A program made the position numbers and the translations under genes. From the NCBI RefSeq assembly GCF_025558165.1, contig NZ_LAMZ01000001.1, positions 1 to 64,000 of the forward strand: a stretch of DNA of 64,000 nt. Direction: 5' to 3'. The notes under the pieces are model-generated. The model was given only the letters and a program-made list of their open reading frames with translations. It did not search any database and was not told where the DNA came from. The stretch is from Candidatus Pelagibacter ubique HIMB140 (GTDB taxonomy: Bacteria > Pseudomonadota > Alphaproteobacteria > Pelagibacterales > Pelagibacteraceae). Within the stretch, counting starts at the first letter, position 1; every line of letters begins with the position of its first letter. Of the stretch, positions 33,515-42,310 are shown in pieces.

Positions 33515-34822
33515 TTATTTAGTATAACCAGCTTTCTTCATTTCTTTTGCAGCAATCTTCTGCGCATTTTTCAATGCTCTTTCTACAGTGATTTTTCCTG
33601 CTAAAGCTGAAGAGATTTGTTGAGATACTGAAGTTGCAATTCCTTGAAACTCAGGAATAGCAGCAAACTGTACACCCATGTAAGGTTTTTTCTTCAAAGT
33701 ACCATTAAATGAAGGGTCTGCTGTGTTAATGGCATTTAAAGTCATCTCAGCAAATGGTGCTTCACTTAAATAAGTTGGGTTTTGATATAACGACGTTCGA
33801 GTACCAGGAGGTACATTTGCCCAACCTTCTTTAGAAGCTACAAGCTCTAAGTAATCTTTGGAAGTTGCCCAATCGATAAACTTAGTTGCTGCATCAACTT
33901 TTTTTGATCCACCAGGAATAGCTAAAGACCAAGCCCATAACCAGTTTGAACCTTTACAAGTTACAGCACATGGTGCCTGAGCAAATGCCATTTTGTCATG
34001 TACTTTTGATTGATCAGGATTTGTTACAAAACTTGCTGCAACTGTCGCATCAATCCACATTCCACATTTACCTTCGTTCATCAATGCTAAGTTTTCATTG
34101 AAACCATTTGATGATGCACCTGGAGGCCCATAGTTTTGAAGTAAATCTACATAAAACGATACCGCAGCATTCCACTCTGGACTATCCATTTGTGGGTTCC
34201 AGTTTTCATCAAACCATCTACCACCAAATGCATTAGCTACAGTTGTTATGAAAGCTCCACCTTCACCCCAACCAGGTTTACCTCTTAAACAAGCGCCGTA
34301 TACACCGTCGTTGCCTTCAGTGATTGCTTTAGCAATATCATAAACTTCTCCCCATGTTGGTCTTTGAGGCATAGTCATTCCAGCTTTAGCAACTAAATCT
34401 TTTCTATACATAATCATTGATGACTCACCATAGAAAGGAGCTGCATAAAGTTTTCCATCTATAGACAGACCACTTCTGATTGCTGGTAAAAGATCATCTA
34501 CATCATACGAAGCGCTAAAGTTAAGTTCATTTAACCAACCTTTGCCTCCCCAAATTGGAACTTCATAAGTACCAATTGTAAGTACATCAAACTGACCACC
34601 TTTAGTAGTAATGTCAGTTGTAACTTTTTGACGTAGAACGTTTTCTTCTAATGTAACCCACTCAACATTTATTCCTGTTTTAGAAGTGAATTCATTTGTT
34701 AACCCTTGCATTCTAATCATGTCACCGTTGTTTACTGTTGCTACTTTAATTGTTTCAGCAATAGCAATAGTCGAAACGAATAGTGTGATGATAGAAGCAA
34801 TAGCAGTTCTAATTATATTCAT
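33515..34822 (-). CDS. polyol/sugar ABC transporter substrate-binding protein
   Basis: 435 residues. Signal peptide of about 22 residues (TIAIAETI). The mature part is a family 1 extracellular binding protein: FDVLTIGTYEVPIWGGKGW, a Trp-rich sugar site (SNWLWAWSLAIPGG), and ATKFIDWATSKDY. The resemblance is to sorbitol/mannitol binders (SmoE type). AAGGAG ribosome site. First gene of the minus-strand operon, with a putative operator 61-95 bases upstream of its start. Confidence 0.92.
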   Translation of the reverse strand: MNIIRTAIASIITLFVSTIAIAETIKVATVNNGDMIRMQGLTNEFTSKTGINVEWVTLEENVLRQKVTTDITTKGGQFDVLTIGTYEVPIWGGKGWLNELNFSASYDVDDLLPAIRSGLSIDGKLYAAPFYGESSMIMYRKDLVAKAGMTMPQRPTWGEVYDIAKAITEGNDGVYGACLRGKPGWGEGGAFITTVANAFGGRWFDENWNPQMDSPEWNAAVSFYVDLLQNYGPPGASSNGFNENLALMNEGKCGMWIDATVAASFVTNPDQSKVHDKMAFAQAPCAVTCKGSNWLWAWSLAIPGGSKKVDAATKFIDWATSKDYLELVASKEGWANVPPGTRTSLYQNPTYLSEAPFAEMTLNAINTADPSFNGTLKKKPYMGVQFAAIPEFQGIATSVSQQISSALAGKITVERALKNAQKIAAKEMKKAGYTK

Positions 34823-34882
34823 ATTTCTCCTTGTTAGTTTATTAATGAAACCTAATCACAGTTGGTTATGAAAATCAATATA

Positions 34883-34917
34883 TTTGCTCAAGTTCGATCA
34901 AATACTCAAAATGAGTA
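34883..34917. promoter_or_regulatory. putative operator A of the polyol regulon
   Basis: TTTGCTCA (34883-34890) and TACTCA (34903-34908) are direct half-sites 20 bases apart, and TGAGTA (34912-34917) forms a perfect inverted pair with TACTCA around AAA. The same TTTGCTCA-N12-TACTCA array occurs at 37823-37848 in the same orientation relative to the next minus-strand gene. It lies between the binding-protein gene and the divergent SorC-type regulator, where an autoregulated operator is expected. Confidence 0.6.
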
Positions 34918-34971
34918 AATTAGTGCAACTATTAATTGAAAAAGCTTTTTAAACGATATAAGAATTCTATA

Positions 34972-35919
34972 ATGAATATATCAAAAATACACAAAAACGA
35001 TAACGCAGCGAGAGCTGCCTGGATGTATTATATTTATAAAATGAACCAAGATGAAATAGCAAAGACCATGGGAATTTCAAGACAAAGAGCTCAAAGATTA
35101 ATTTCCTTAGCAGTCAATGAAAATTTGGTTAATTTTAAGATAAATCACCCAATAGTTTCATGCCAAGAATTATCTTTGGAATTAAAAAAAAAATTTTACC
35201 TAATGAATGTTGAAGTTGCCCCAAATGTTTCTAATAAAATAGACAAATTAGATGGGATAGTGAATTTGGCATCAAAAACTATAGATACTTTTTTGATGGC
35301 AAAAAAGTCTATGAATTTAATTTTTGGTTCTGGATTAATTCTTTCAAAAGTAGCTGATAAACTTTCACCAGTCACTTGCTTACAGCATAAAATAGTATCA
35401 AATATTGGCAATCATGGTCCAGATGGTCTTGAACCACCTTATTTTGTACTAGGTAGAATCAGTCAAAATGTAGAGTCTAATTTTTTTCCTTTCACAGTTC
35501 CTATCTATTCATCTAGCAAAGAAGTTCAAAAATTTTTTTTGAATTATTTACCTGTTAAAAAAACAGTAAAATTAATTAAAAATTTTGATGCTTGTTTTTT
35601 ATCTATAGGTGGATTTGGATCCAAAAAAACAGCAGGCTTATTAAGAGACTCTTTGATAGATGATGACAAATATCATTTAATGAAATCGAAAGGTGTAGTG
35701 GGACAAATTAATGGTGTGTGTTTCGATGAAAATGGAAAAATAATAAAAAATATTGATAATTATATTCCAATGTCTATTCTTCCAGATGCAAATTTAAAGA
35801 AACCAGTAATTGCATTTGCAGGAGGATCAGATAGGGTTCTTGCAATAAAAGCAGCATTAAATGGTAGGCTTGTAAATGGTTTAATTACAGATGAAGTGAC
35901 AGCAGAAAAACTATTATAA
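34972..35919 (+). CDS. SorC/DeoR-type sugar-binding transcriptional regulator
   Basis: 315 residues from ATG 34972; a TTG at 34936 would add 12 basic residues and lacks support. N-terminal HTH: MNQDEIAKTMGISRQRAQRL. The rest is a SorC effector domain: LIFGSGLILSKVADKL, GFGSKKTAGLLRDS, GVVGQINGVCFDENGK and AFAGGSDRVLAIKAAL. These proteins sense sugar or polyol phosphates and control the linked operon. Divergent from the polyol importer, with a shared intergenic operator-like array. Confidence 0.92.
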   Translation: MNISKIHKNDNAARAAWMYYIYKMNQDEIAKTMGISRQRAQRLISLAVNENLVNFKINHPIVSCQELSLELKKKFYLMNVEVAPNVSNKIDKLDGIVNLASKTIDTFLMAKKSMNLIFGSGLILSKVADKLSPVTCLQHKIVSNIGNHGPDGLEPPYFVLGRISQNVESNFFPFTVPIYSSSKEVQKFFLNYLPVKKTVKLIKNFDACFLSIGGFGSKKTAGLLRDSLIDDDKYHLMKSKGVVGQINGVCFDENGKIIKNIDNYIPMSILPDANLKKPVIAFAGGSDRVLAIKAALNGRLVNGLITDEVTAEKLL

Positions 35920-35927
35920 ATTAAAAA

Positions 35928-36842
35928 TTATTTCCACAACCAAGCAGCTCCTCTTACTCCACTGGAATCACCATGTAAGTTTTTTAAAACTTTGGTTTCT
36001 ATTTTTTTTGCAAAAGTATATTTGGGGATTAATGGAGGAATATTTTCGTACAATCTTTCAATATTTGACATTCCTCCACCCAAAATAATTACGTCTGGAT
36101 CAAAGATACCTACCATTACAGCCATTAATCTTGCCATTCTATCCTCATATAAAGAAAATTCTAAATTAGCACGATCATCGTTATTTTTATCAAGTTCAAC
36201 AATTTCTGTTGTCGTAAAATTTGTATTATGTTTTTTATTAAAAATTTCAGTGAAACCTGTTCCTGAGATGAATTGCTCTGCACACAAGGGTCTTCCACAA
36301 TTTCCAGAAGGGCATTTAACATTTAGTTTATTTTCTTCGTCAGTTGGATAGGGTAATGGTTGATGACCCCAATCTCCAGCAATTTGATTTGATCCCTCAA
36401 TAATTTCTTTTTTATAAGATAAACCTCCTCCAAAACCAGTTCCAATTATGACACCAAATACTGACTGATAATCTTTACCAGCACCATCTATAGCTTCTGA
36501 TAAAGTTAAACAATTGGCATCATTCATCAACTTTACTTTTCTTTGTAATGCAATTTCTAAATCTTTTTCAAATGGTTTGTCATTTAACCATAAGGAATTA
36601 GCATTAGTGATTAATCCAGTCTCTTTTGATGAAAAACCAGGTATTCCTAGACCCACTGAACAAGTTTGTTCACTAATTGCATCAAATTCACTTACTAGTT
36701 TTTTTACAGTTTCGATTCCTGAAATATAATTTTTGTCATACAAATATCTTTTTCTCTCAATTTGTTTCCCATCTTGATCCAAAAGAATGCCCTCTATTTT
36801 TGTACCACCATAGTCAATACCGATCTTAAATTTTTTAGACAT
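35928..36842 (-). CDS. ROK-family sugar kinase, fructokinase (Mak)-like
   Basis: 304 residues. ATP site IGIDYGGTKIEG, sugar site LMNDANCL, FGVIIGTGFGGGLS, zinc-type cluster CPSGNCGRPLCAEQF, and the C-terminus HGDSSGVRGAAWLW, which closely follows E. coli mannofructokinase. It phosphorylates a hexose, probably fructose made by the polyol dehydrogenase, to the 6-phosphate. Converges with the regulator gene (8 bases) and lies downstream of the phosphatase gene on the same strand. Confidence 0.88.
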   Translation of the reverse strand: MSKKFKIGIDYGGTKIEGILLDQDGKQIERKRYLYDKNYISGIETVKKLVSEFDAISEQTCSVGLGIPGFSSKETGLITNANSLWLNDKPFEKDLEIALQRKVKLMNDANCLTLSEAIDGAGKDYQSVFGVIIGTGFGGGLSYKKEIIEGSNQIAGDWGHQPLPYPTDEENKLNVKCPSGNCGRPLCAEQFISGTGFTEIFNKKHNTNFTTTEIVELDKNNDDRANLEFSLYEDRMARLMAVMVGIFDPDVIILGGGMSNIERLYENIPPLIPKYTFAKKIETKVLKNLHGDSSGVRGAAWLWK

Positions 36843-36891
36843 ATAGATATTAATAAACTAAAATTTGGATTTTTGAATTAGTAATTAATTA

Positions 36892-36947
36892 AAGTGATGC
36901 TTGGGAGAGAAAATTTAAGGGTAAAAAAAACAATCCAAGCATCACTT
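36892..36947 (-). terminator. long-loop inverted repeat after the phosphatase gene
   Basis: AAGTGATGCTTGG (36892-36904) pairs perfectly with CCAAGCATCACTT (36935-36947) around a 30-base loop. The right arm overlaps the stop codon of the phosphatase gene. It sits between this gene and the ROK kinase on the minus strand, so it could be a partial terminator or message-end stabiliser; the loop contains a run of eight A (T on the minus strand). Confidence 0.65.
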
Positions 36948-37782
36948 AATTATTTATTCCTCCAGGAATAAATTCAGATAACGGTTTTAAATAACCGAGC
37001 ATTTTATTATGAATAATTTTATTTGAACTTACTAAAATAGTTCCTGCTTCCTTTGGATCCTTGTTACTCCAAGTCGAGGCAATCCCTCCTGAAGCTTTAA
37101 TTATTGGTATTAAAGCATGAATATCCCAAATTTTATTTACACATTGAATAACAGAATCTATTTTTCCCTCACAAAAATTCACATAACTCAAGGCATCTGA
37201 CGATGGAAATTGCATTAAATCTAAAACTTTAAGAATTTTTAGTTGTTGATCTAAAGATAACCAACCATGAAATTCTCCTGCTAATTTCATTTGGTTAAAT
37301 GTTGATTTTTTATTTGCTCTAAGTTTTCTTTTTTTTCCATTTTTTACAACATAAGCCGTGTTTGCGCTTTGATTAAAATAGTATTTATTTAACTCAGGAA
37401 AATTAGCCAAACCAAATTGTGGGTTTCCTTTATAATTTAATGAAATTAAATTTGACCACGTTGGATTTCCAACAACAAATGATTTGGTACCATCAATGGG
37501 ATCTATAATCCAAGAATAATCACTTTTTTTATTTTTTGTTTTAAATTCTTCACCTACAATGCTGTGACCAGGAAATCTTTTATTTATTTTATTCCTAATA
37601 AATTTTTCAAATGCTTTATCGAAACTGGTTACAGGATTAAATTTTCCTGATTTATTTTTGTTTTTAACATTTATATTTGAATTAATTATTTTTTTATAAA
37701 ATAAATTTAAATCAACAGCTAATTGGTTCAAAAACTTAGGATATATTTCATGTGTTTTATTGCTATTCATATTTACATTCAC
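36946..37782 (-). CDS. inositol monophosphatase / histidinol-phosphatase (HisN) family protein
   Basis: 278 residues. Metal-binding motifs are present: GEEF, WIIDPIDGTKSFVVGNP, and WDIHALIPIIKASGG near the C-terminus. The family removes phosphate from inositol, histidinol or sugar phosphates; the sequence reads closest to HisN-type enzymes. Its promoter region has the same half-site array as the polyol operon, which argues for a sugar or polyol phosphate substrate here. ATG 37782 without a strong ribosome site; the first Met residues (MNVNMNS) leave the start uncertain by four codons. Confidence 0.85.
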   Translation of the reverse strand: MNVNMNSNKTHEIYPKFLNQLAVDLNLFYKKIINSNINVKNKNKSGKFNPVTSFDKAFEKFIRNKINKRFPGHSIVGEEFKTKNKKSDYSWIIDPIDGTKSFVVGNPTWSNLISLNYKGNPQFGLANFPELNKYYFNQSANTAYVVKNGKKRKLRANKKSTFNQMKLAGEFHGWLSLDQQLKILKVLDLMQFPSSDALSYVNFCEGKIDSVIQCVNKIWDIHALIPIIKASGGIASTWSNKDPKEAGTILVSSNKIIHNKMLGYLKPLSEFIPGGINN

Positions 37783-37822
37783 AAATACAGCATAAAACTA
37801 TATTGATCAATAAAATTGTACT

Positions 37823-37849
37823 TTTGCTCATTAACGAGTAATTACTCAT
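37823..37849. promoter_or_regulatory. putative operator B of the polyol regulon
   Basis: TTTGCTCA (37823-37830) and TACTCA (37843-37848) repeat the array of 34883-34908 with the identical 20-base period. TTGCTCATTAACGAGTAA (37824-37841) is also an imperfect palindrome centred on TTAA. It lies 41 bases upstream of the phosphatase-kinase unit. Likely bound by the SorC-type regulator encoded at 34972. Confidence 0.6.
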
Positions 37850-37942
37850 AATAGGCTATAAATTGAAAAATTAACTTATCAAATTTAGTAAAATTTGATC
37901 TTTTATTCTAAAATTGATAATTAATTTAAAATAATATGTTCT

Positions 37943-38572
37943 TTAAGGTACAAGCCAATAATCTCTTGAGATTGTGTTTTCTGAACCAAGGTTGTTTTCA
38001 AAATCAAATCTAGCTCGTCGGTGACCTTTAGCAGCCAAATATAACCATTCTATTGATTTTATTTTGCACTGAATAACCGTAAAGTTTTTATAACCTTCTT
38101 CACTTTGTTCTTTTGTATAATCAAAATTATCAAGCTCAGGTTTCAGTCCAGATGTAGGAATATCAGACTCAGTTCCTGGTCCATTATCAACTAGATAACA
38201 TTTTCTAGATATGTGTTGGGTTTTTGACCAAGATTCTTTAGTAACTTCGTTATTATGATTAATAGTACACTCTACTTTCAATCTAACCTGAATTTTTTCA
38301 TCTTTATCATAAAATAGCATTGCTGCATTTTTGTTAGATTTTAATTTTTCAATTTTATCTGAACGAATGTCACTATGAAACTGAACTAAGTTATTAGATT
38401 GATCTGATTTTCGAAGAACTACAATTCTACCATCTAAATCAGATTGGCTACCACATATAAATACAGGTATTCTGAAAGGCGAGCTTCTGTCTTTGATAGC
38501 ATTATTTAACATAGACCAAATTTTCTTTTTGATCTCCTTAAAGTCCTCATAATAAGGAACAGTATTAGTCAC
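37943..38572 (-). CDS. pyridoxamine 5'-phosphate oxidase family FMN-binding protein
   Basis: 209 residues of the split-barrel FMN fold: GRIVVLRKSD, VQFHSDIRSDKIEKLK and AAMLFYDKDEKIQVRLK, then IEWLYLAAKGHRRARFDF at the end. Members include true PNPOx and general flavin reductases; the C-terminal active-site pattern of classical PdxH is not clearly present, so the wider family name is used. It follows the dehydrogenase gene by 3 bases. Confidence 0.85.
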   Translation of the reverse strand: MTNTVPYYEDFKEIKKKIWSMLNNAIKDRSSPFRIPVFICGSQSDLDGRIVVLRKSDQSNNLVQFHSDIRSDKIEKLKSNKNAAMLFYDKDEKIQVRLKVECTINHNNEVTKESWSKTQHISRKCYLVDNGPGTESDIPTSGLKPELDNFDYTKEQSEEGYKNFTVIQCKIKSIEWLYLAAKGHRRARFDFENNLGSENTISRDYWLVP

Positions 38573-38575
38573 AAA

Positions 38576-39451
38576 TTATTTTTTCTTTTTTAATCGAGCA
38601 ATAAGTGCAGAGCTATCCCAACGATTACCACCCATTTCTTGTACTTCGGCATAGTAACCATCTATGATTTCTGTAATTGGCACAGGCGAACCATTTCTTT
38701 TTGCTTCTTCAATTGCAATTTTTAAATCTTTTCTCATCCAATCAATAGCAAACCCATAATCAAACTTATCATCTGTCATAGTTCGATATCTATTTTCCAT
38801 CTGCCAAGACTGTGCTGCACCTTTAGATATAGTTTCCATTACTTTATCCATATCTAAACCTGCGTTTATTCCAAAATTAATTGCTTCTGATAAACCTTGC
38901 ACTGCACCAGCTATACACATTTGGTTCATCATTTTAGTCAGTTGACCGCTTCCACAAGATCCAATTAATTTTACTTTTTTACTGTAGCAATCAATTACTG
39001 GCTCTGCTTTTTTAAAAACTTCTTCATCACCACCAACCATGACAGTTAGTATTCCACCCTCCGCACCAGACTGACCTCCAGATATAGGTGCATCTAAAAA
39101 ATCAAAACCTTTATCTTTTGCAGCTCTATATAATTCTCTAGACACTTCCGCAGACACAGTTGAGTTATCAATAAATATTGATCCAGCTTTTGCTGTGTTA
39201 AATAATCCATTCTCTCCTGTAGCTACTTCTCTTAAATCATTATCGTTACCCACACATGTAAAAATAAAATCTGCACCTTCTGCTGCCTGAGCAGGAGTGT
39301 CAGCCATTTTACCTTTGTATTCACCAATCCATTTTTCAGCTTTTGATTTTGTTCTATTAAAAACAGTTACATTGTGTCCGGCTTTTGATATATAACCAGC
39401 CATAGGGTAGCCCATAACCCCAAGCCCTATGAAAGCAACATTACAAGTCAT
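38576..39451 (-). CDS. 3-hydroxyisobutyrate dehydrogenase / tartronate semialdehyde reductase family
   Basis: 291 residues. NAD(P)-binding FIGLGVMGYPMAGYISKAG, substrate DAPISGGQSGAEGG, and catalytic Lys in GSGQLTKMMNQ. An Asn-Arg-Thr after the second strand (VFNRTKS) suggests NADP preference. It reduces or oxidises a short beta-hydroxy acid such as glyoxylate, succinic semialdehyde or tartronate semialdehyde. Divergent from the MFS carrier with 11 bases between. Confidence 0.88.
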   Translation of the reverse strand: MTCNVAFIGLGVMGYPMAGYISKAGHNVTVFNRTKSKAEKWIGEYKGKMADTPAQAAEGADFIFTCVGNDNDLREVATGENGLFNTAKAGSIFIDNSTVSAEVSRELYRAAKDKGFDFLDAPISGGQSGAEGGILTVMVGGDEEVFKKAEPVIDCYSKKVKLIGSCGSGQLTKMMNQMCIAGAVQGLSEAINFGINAGLDMDKVMETISKGAAQSWQMENRYRTMTDDKFDYGFAIDWMRKDLKIAIEEAKRNGSPVPITEIIDGYYAEVQEMGGNRWDSSALIARLKKKK

Positions 39452-39462
39452 AATTTTTATCT

Positions 39463-40671
39463 ATGTTTAAAAGTTTAAGTTTAAAAGTAATTTTATTTGG
39501 TTTTATTTTTACATTTTTTTCAAGTTTTGGACAGAGTTATTTTCTTGGTTTGTTTAACACTAGTATTAGAGAAGCTCTTTCTATATCTCATGGACAATTT
39601 GGTTCAATTTATGCTTCTGCAACTTTATGCAGTAGTTTTATTTTAATATGGGTTGGAAAAAAAATAGATGATTTTAGTGCAATTAAATTTGCATATTTTG
39701 TAATTATATCATTAAGCATATCTTCATTTATATTTTCTAAAATCAATTCAATAGTTTTTTTATTTTTAGCAATTTTTTTAATGAGGTTATTTGGTCAAGG
39801 GTTAATGTCTCATACTGCTAGTACTACAGTTTCAAGATATTTTGATAAATCAAGAGGAAAAGCATTAAGTACTTCTTGGTTAGGTTTGTCGTTAGCAGAA
39901 TTTATTTTACCAGTTTTAATAGTATATTTTTTAACTTTCATACATTGGAGGGAGTTATGGGTAGGATTTTCTTTGCTTATTATTTTAATTCTACCTGTTG
40001 CTTCTATCTTTTTAATAAATAATTTAAATATTAATTCTAGAGAGTCTGACAGTAATAATAATTCTCAAGAGGATGCAATTAAACAATGGTCCAGAGGAGA
40101 AGTGTTAAAAGATTATAAGTTTTATATTATTTGTGGGAACTTATTAGCAATGCCATGGATTTTTACAGGCTTTGCAGTTTTTCAATCATTTGTTCAAATT
40201 TCTAAGGGATGGGGTCCATATGTGATAGCTCAATCTTTTATGGTCTATTCGATTTGTTCTGTTTTGACTTTATTTATAACTGGTATTTTAATAGATAAGT
40301 TTTCAAGCAGGAAATTATTAATTTTTACAAATATTCCCATGTTGATTGCAGCTTTAATATTGATAGTTTTTGATCACCCAATTGTTTCATTTATTTTCTT
40401 AGGATTGATGGGGATAACAAATGGTTTTGCAAATGTTTTAGGCACATCTACATGGGCAGAATTATATGGTGTAAGATTTATTGGAGGAATAAAGGCTATG
40501 ACCTCTGCTTTAATGGTTTTCTCTACTGCTTTTGGAACTGCTTTGTATGGTTTTTTAATAGATAAAAATTTTACAATAGAACAAATTGCTACTTTTTCGG
40601 CAATATATGTTGGATTTATGCTAGTGCTTTTATTCCTTATAAAAAATAAGCTAAATCCTCAATATTTATAA
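39463..40671 (+). CDS. major facilitator superfamily transporter
   Basis: 402 residues, twelve spans. It resembles oxalate/formate-antiporter-like MFS members: GQFGSIYASATLCSSFILIW, the loop-2/3 region KKIDDF, and RYFDKSRGKALS after helix 4. It probably imports or exports an organic acid. It starts just 11 bases from the divergent dehydrogenase gene; shared function is plausible. Substrate unknown. Confidence 0.88.
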   Translation: MFKSLSLKVILFGFIFTFFSSFGQSYFLGLFNTSIREALSISHGQFGSIYASATLCSSFILIWVGKKIDDFSAIKFAYFVIISLSISSFIFSKINSIVFLFLAIFLMRLFGQGLMSHTASTTVSRYFDKSRGKALSTSWLGLSLAEFILPVLIVYFLTFIHWRELWVGFSLLIILILPVASIFLINNLNINSRESDSNNNSQEDAIKQWSRGEVLKDYKFYIICGNLLAMPWIFTGFAVFQSFVQISKGWGPYVIAQSFMVYSICSVLTLFITGILIDKFSSRKLLIFTNIPMLIAALILIVFDHPIVSFIFLGLMGITNGFANVLGTSTWAELYGVRFIGGIKAMTSALMVFSTAFGTALYGFLIDKNFTIEQIATFSAIYVGFMLVLLFLIKNKLNPQYL

Positions 40672-40716
40672 AAAATACTCCTTGATTTTTTAAGGTTCAC
40701 TGTATAGATACTGCGC

Positions 40717-41253
40717 ATGGCTAGAGTTACCGTTGAAGACTGTATAGATAAAGTAGAAAGTCCTTATGAATTAGTTTTAGTAGCTAAAGAGAGAGCTACT
40801 CAACTTAATGCTGGTTTAGAACCAACAATAGATAGGGATAATGATAAAAATACAGTGATATCTTTAAGAGAAATTGCTGAAGATAAAATCAAAGTATCAG
40901 ATTTAACTGAAAGCGCTGTTTATAAACTCAGAAAACACGTTGAACAAGTTGATGACGGGGTAGAGGATGATGAAGATATTGGTGATGATTTTGAAAATCT
41001 TTACAAAGGAGAAATTTCAAAAAGTGGAACTCCAATTTTACCATCTAAAAGAGCAAGAAAAACTCCAGAAAAAATCCAAGTATCAAAGGAAGATTTAGCT
41101 GAATTATCTGAAACAGCTACACCTGAAGTAGACGCTTCAGTTGGCCAAGAAACTATGAATGAACAGGGTGAAGTTTCATTAGATGAAGTTTCAGAATCAG
41201 AAAATCAAGAAGCAGATGTTGCTTCTGAAGATCCAGAAGCTTCAAACTCATAA
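40717..41253 (+). CDS. rpoZ: RNA polymerase omega subunit with long acidic C-terminal extension
   Basis: 178 residues. The first 65 residues are omega: MARVTVEDCIDKVESPYELV, VAKERATQL and NTVISLREIAE. Omega is usually 60-130 residues; here about 90 more follow, rich in Glu, Asp and Ser, with one basic patch (KRARKTPEK). It promotes assembly of RNA polymerase. A weak promoter-like TTGATT (40682) / TATAGA (40703) pair lies upstream, with a very short leader. The acidic tail looks disordered. Confidence 0.92.
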   Translation: MARVTVEDCIDKVESPYELVLVAKERATQLNAGLEPTIDRDNDKNTVISLREIAEDKIKVSDLTESAVYKLRKHVEQVDDGVEDDEDIGDDFENLYKGEISKSGTPILPSKRARKTPEKIQVSKEDLAELSETATPEVDASVGQETMNEQGEVSLDEVSESENQEADVASEDPEASNS

Positions 41254-41277
41254 AAAAATAATATAAAGTCTCAGTTT

Positions 41278-42270
41278 ATGAATAGGTTAGTATCAGTTGC
41301 TCCTATGATGGACTGTACAGATCGTCATGAACGATATTTTTTAAGACTAATATCCAAAAATATACTTCTTTATACTGAAATGGTTGTCGATGAAGCAATC
41401 AATAGAGGTGATAAAAAAAAATTACTAGAATTCAATATCAATGAAAAGCCAGTTGCACTCCAATTAGGTGGATCTTCACCTAAGTTACTTGCGGAGGCAT
41501 CAAAAGTTGGAGAAGACTTTGGTTACGATGAAATTAATTTAAACTTAGGCTGCCCAAGTAGAAAAGTAGAGAAAAATAGATTTGGTGCTTGTTTAATGAA
41601 AGAGCCAAACTTAGTTGCAGATTGTTTAACAGAGATGAAATCAAAAACTAAATTACCTGTAACCATAAAAACTAGAATTGGATATGACAATGTCGAAGAT
41701 TACGAAAACTTACACAATTTTATATCTACTCTAAAATCTACAGGTGTTGAAACTTTTATTATTCACGCAAGAAAGGCTATGCTTGGTAAGTTTACACCCA
41801 AACAAAATCTAAATATTCCACCTTTAAAGTATGAGTTTGTTTATAAGTTAAAAGAAGATTTTCCAAATGATGAAATAATAATCAATGGAGGAATAACCTC
41901 TGTTGATCAAATCAAACCTCATTTAGAAAAAACAGATGGCGTTATGATTGGAAGAGCCGCTTATCATACACCTTATTTATTGGCAGATATTGAGAGAGAA
42001 ATTTTTAATAATGAAGATATTCCTAGCAGGCAAGACGTTATTGAACAGTTAATTCTTTATGTAAAAGATGAGCTAAAAAAAGGAACTCGGTTAAACCAAA
42101 TCATGAGACACACATTAGGTTTATTTCATGGTCAATCTGGTGCTAGTTATTGGAAAAGATATTTAAGTGAAAATATGTGCGTGAGAGATGCTGATGTAAA
42201 AAAAATTGATCACTTAATGGATAAAATTAAATACAATAATGTTGATATGAGAGAAGGTCAATCTGCTTAG
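41278..42270 (+). CDS. dusA: tRNA-dihydrouridine synthase A
   Basis: 330 residues. FMN enzyme that reduces uridines in the tRNA D-loop. Marks are VAPMMDCTDRHER, YTEMVVDEA, LNLGCPSRKV with the catalytic Cys in FGACLMKE, HARKA and MIGRAAYHTPYL. The DCTDRH start and NRGDKKK loop fit the DusA branch. 24 bases after rpoZ. Confidence 0.95.
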   Translation: MNRLVSVAPMMDCTDRHERYFLRLISKNILLYTEMVVDEAINRGDKKKLLEFNINEKPVALQLGGSSPKLLAEASKVGEDFGYDEINLNLGCPSRKVEKNRFGACLMKEPNLVADCLTEMKSKTKLPVTIKTRIGYDNVEDYENLHNFISTLKSTGVETFIIHARKAMLGKFTPKQNLNIPPLKYEFVYKLKEDFPNDEIIINGGITSVDQIKPHLEKTDGVMIGRAAYHTPYLLADIEREIFNNEDIPSRQDVIEQLILYVKDELKKGTRLNQIMRHTLGLFHGQSGASYWKRYLSENMCVRDADVKKIDHLMDKIKYNNVDMREGQSA

Positions 42271-42310
42271 TTCAATCTTCGCAAATGAATATATCTATAT
42301 AGTTTTATTA

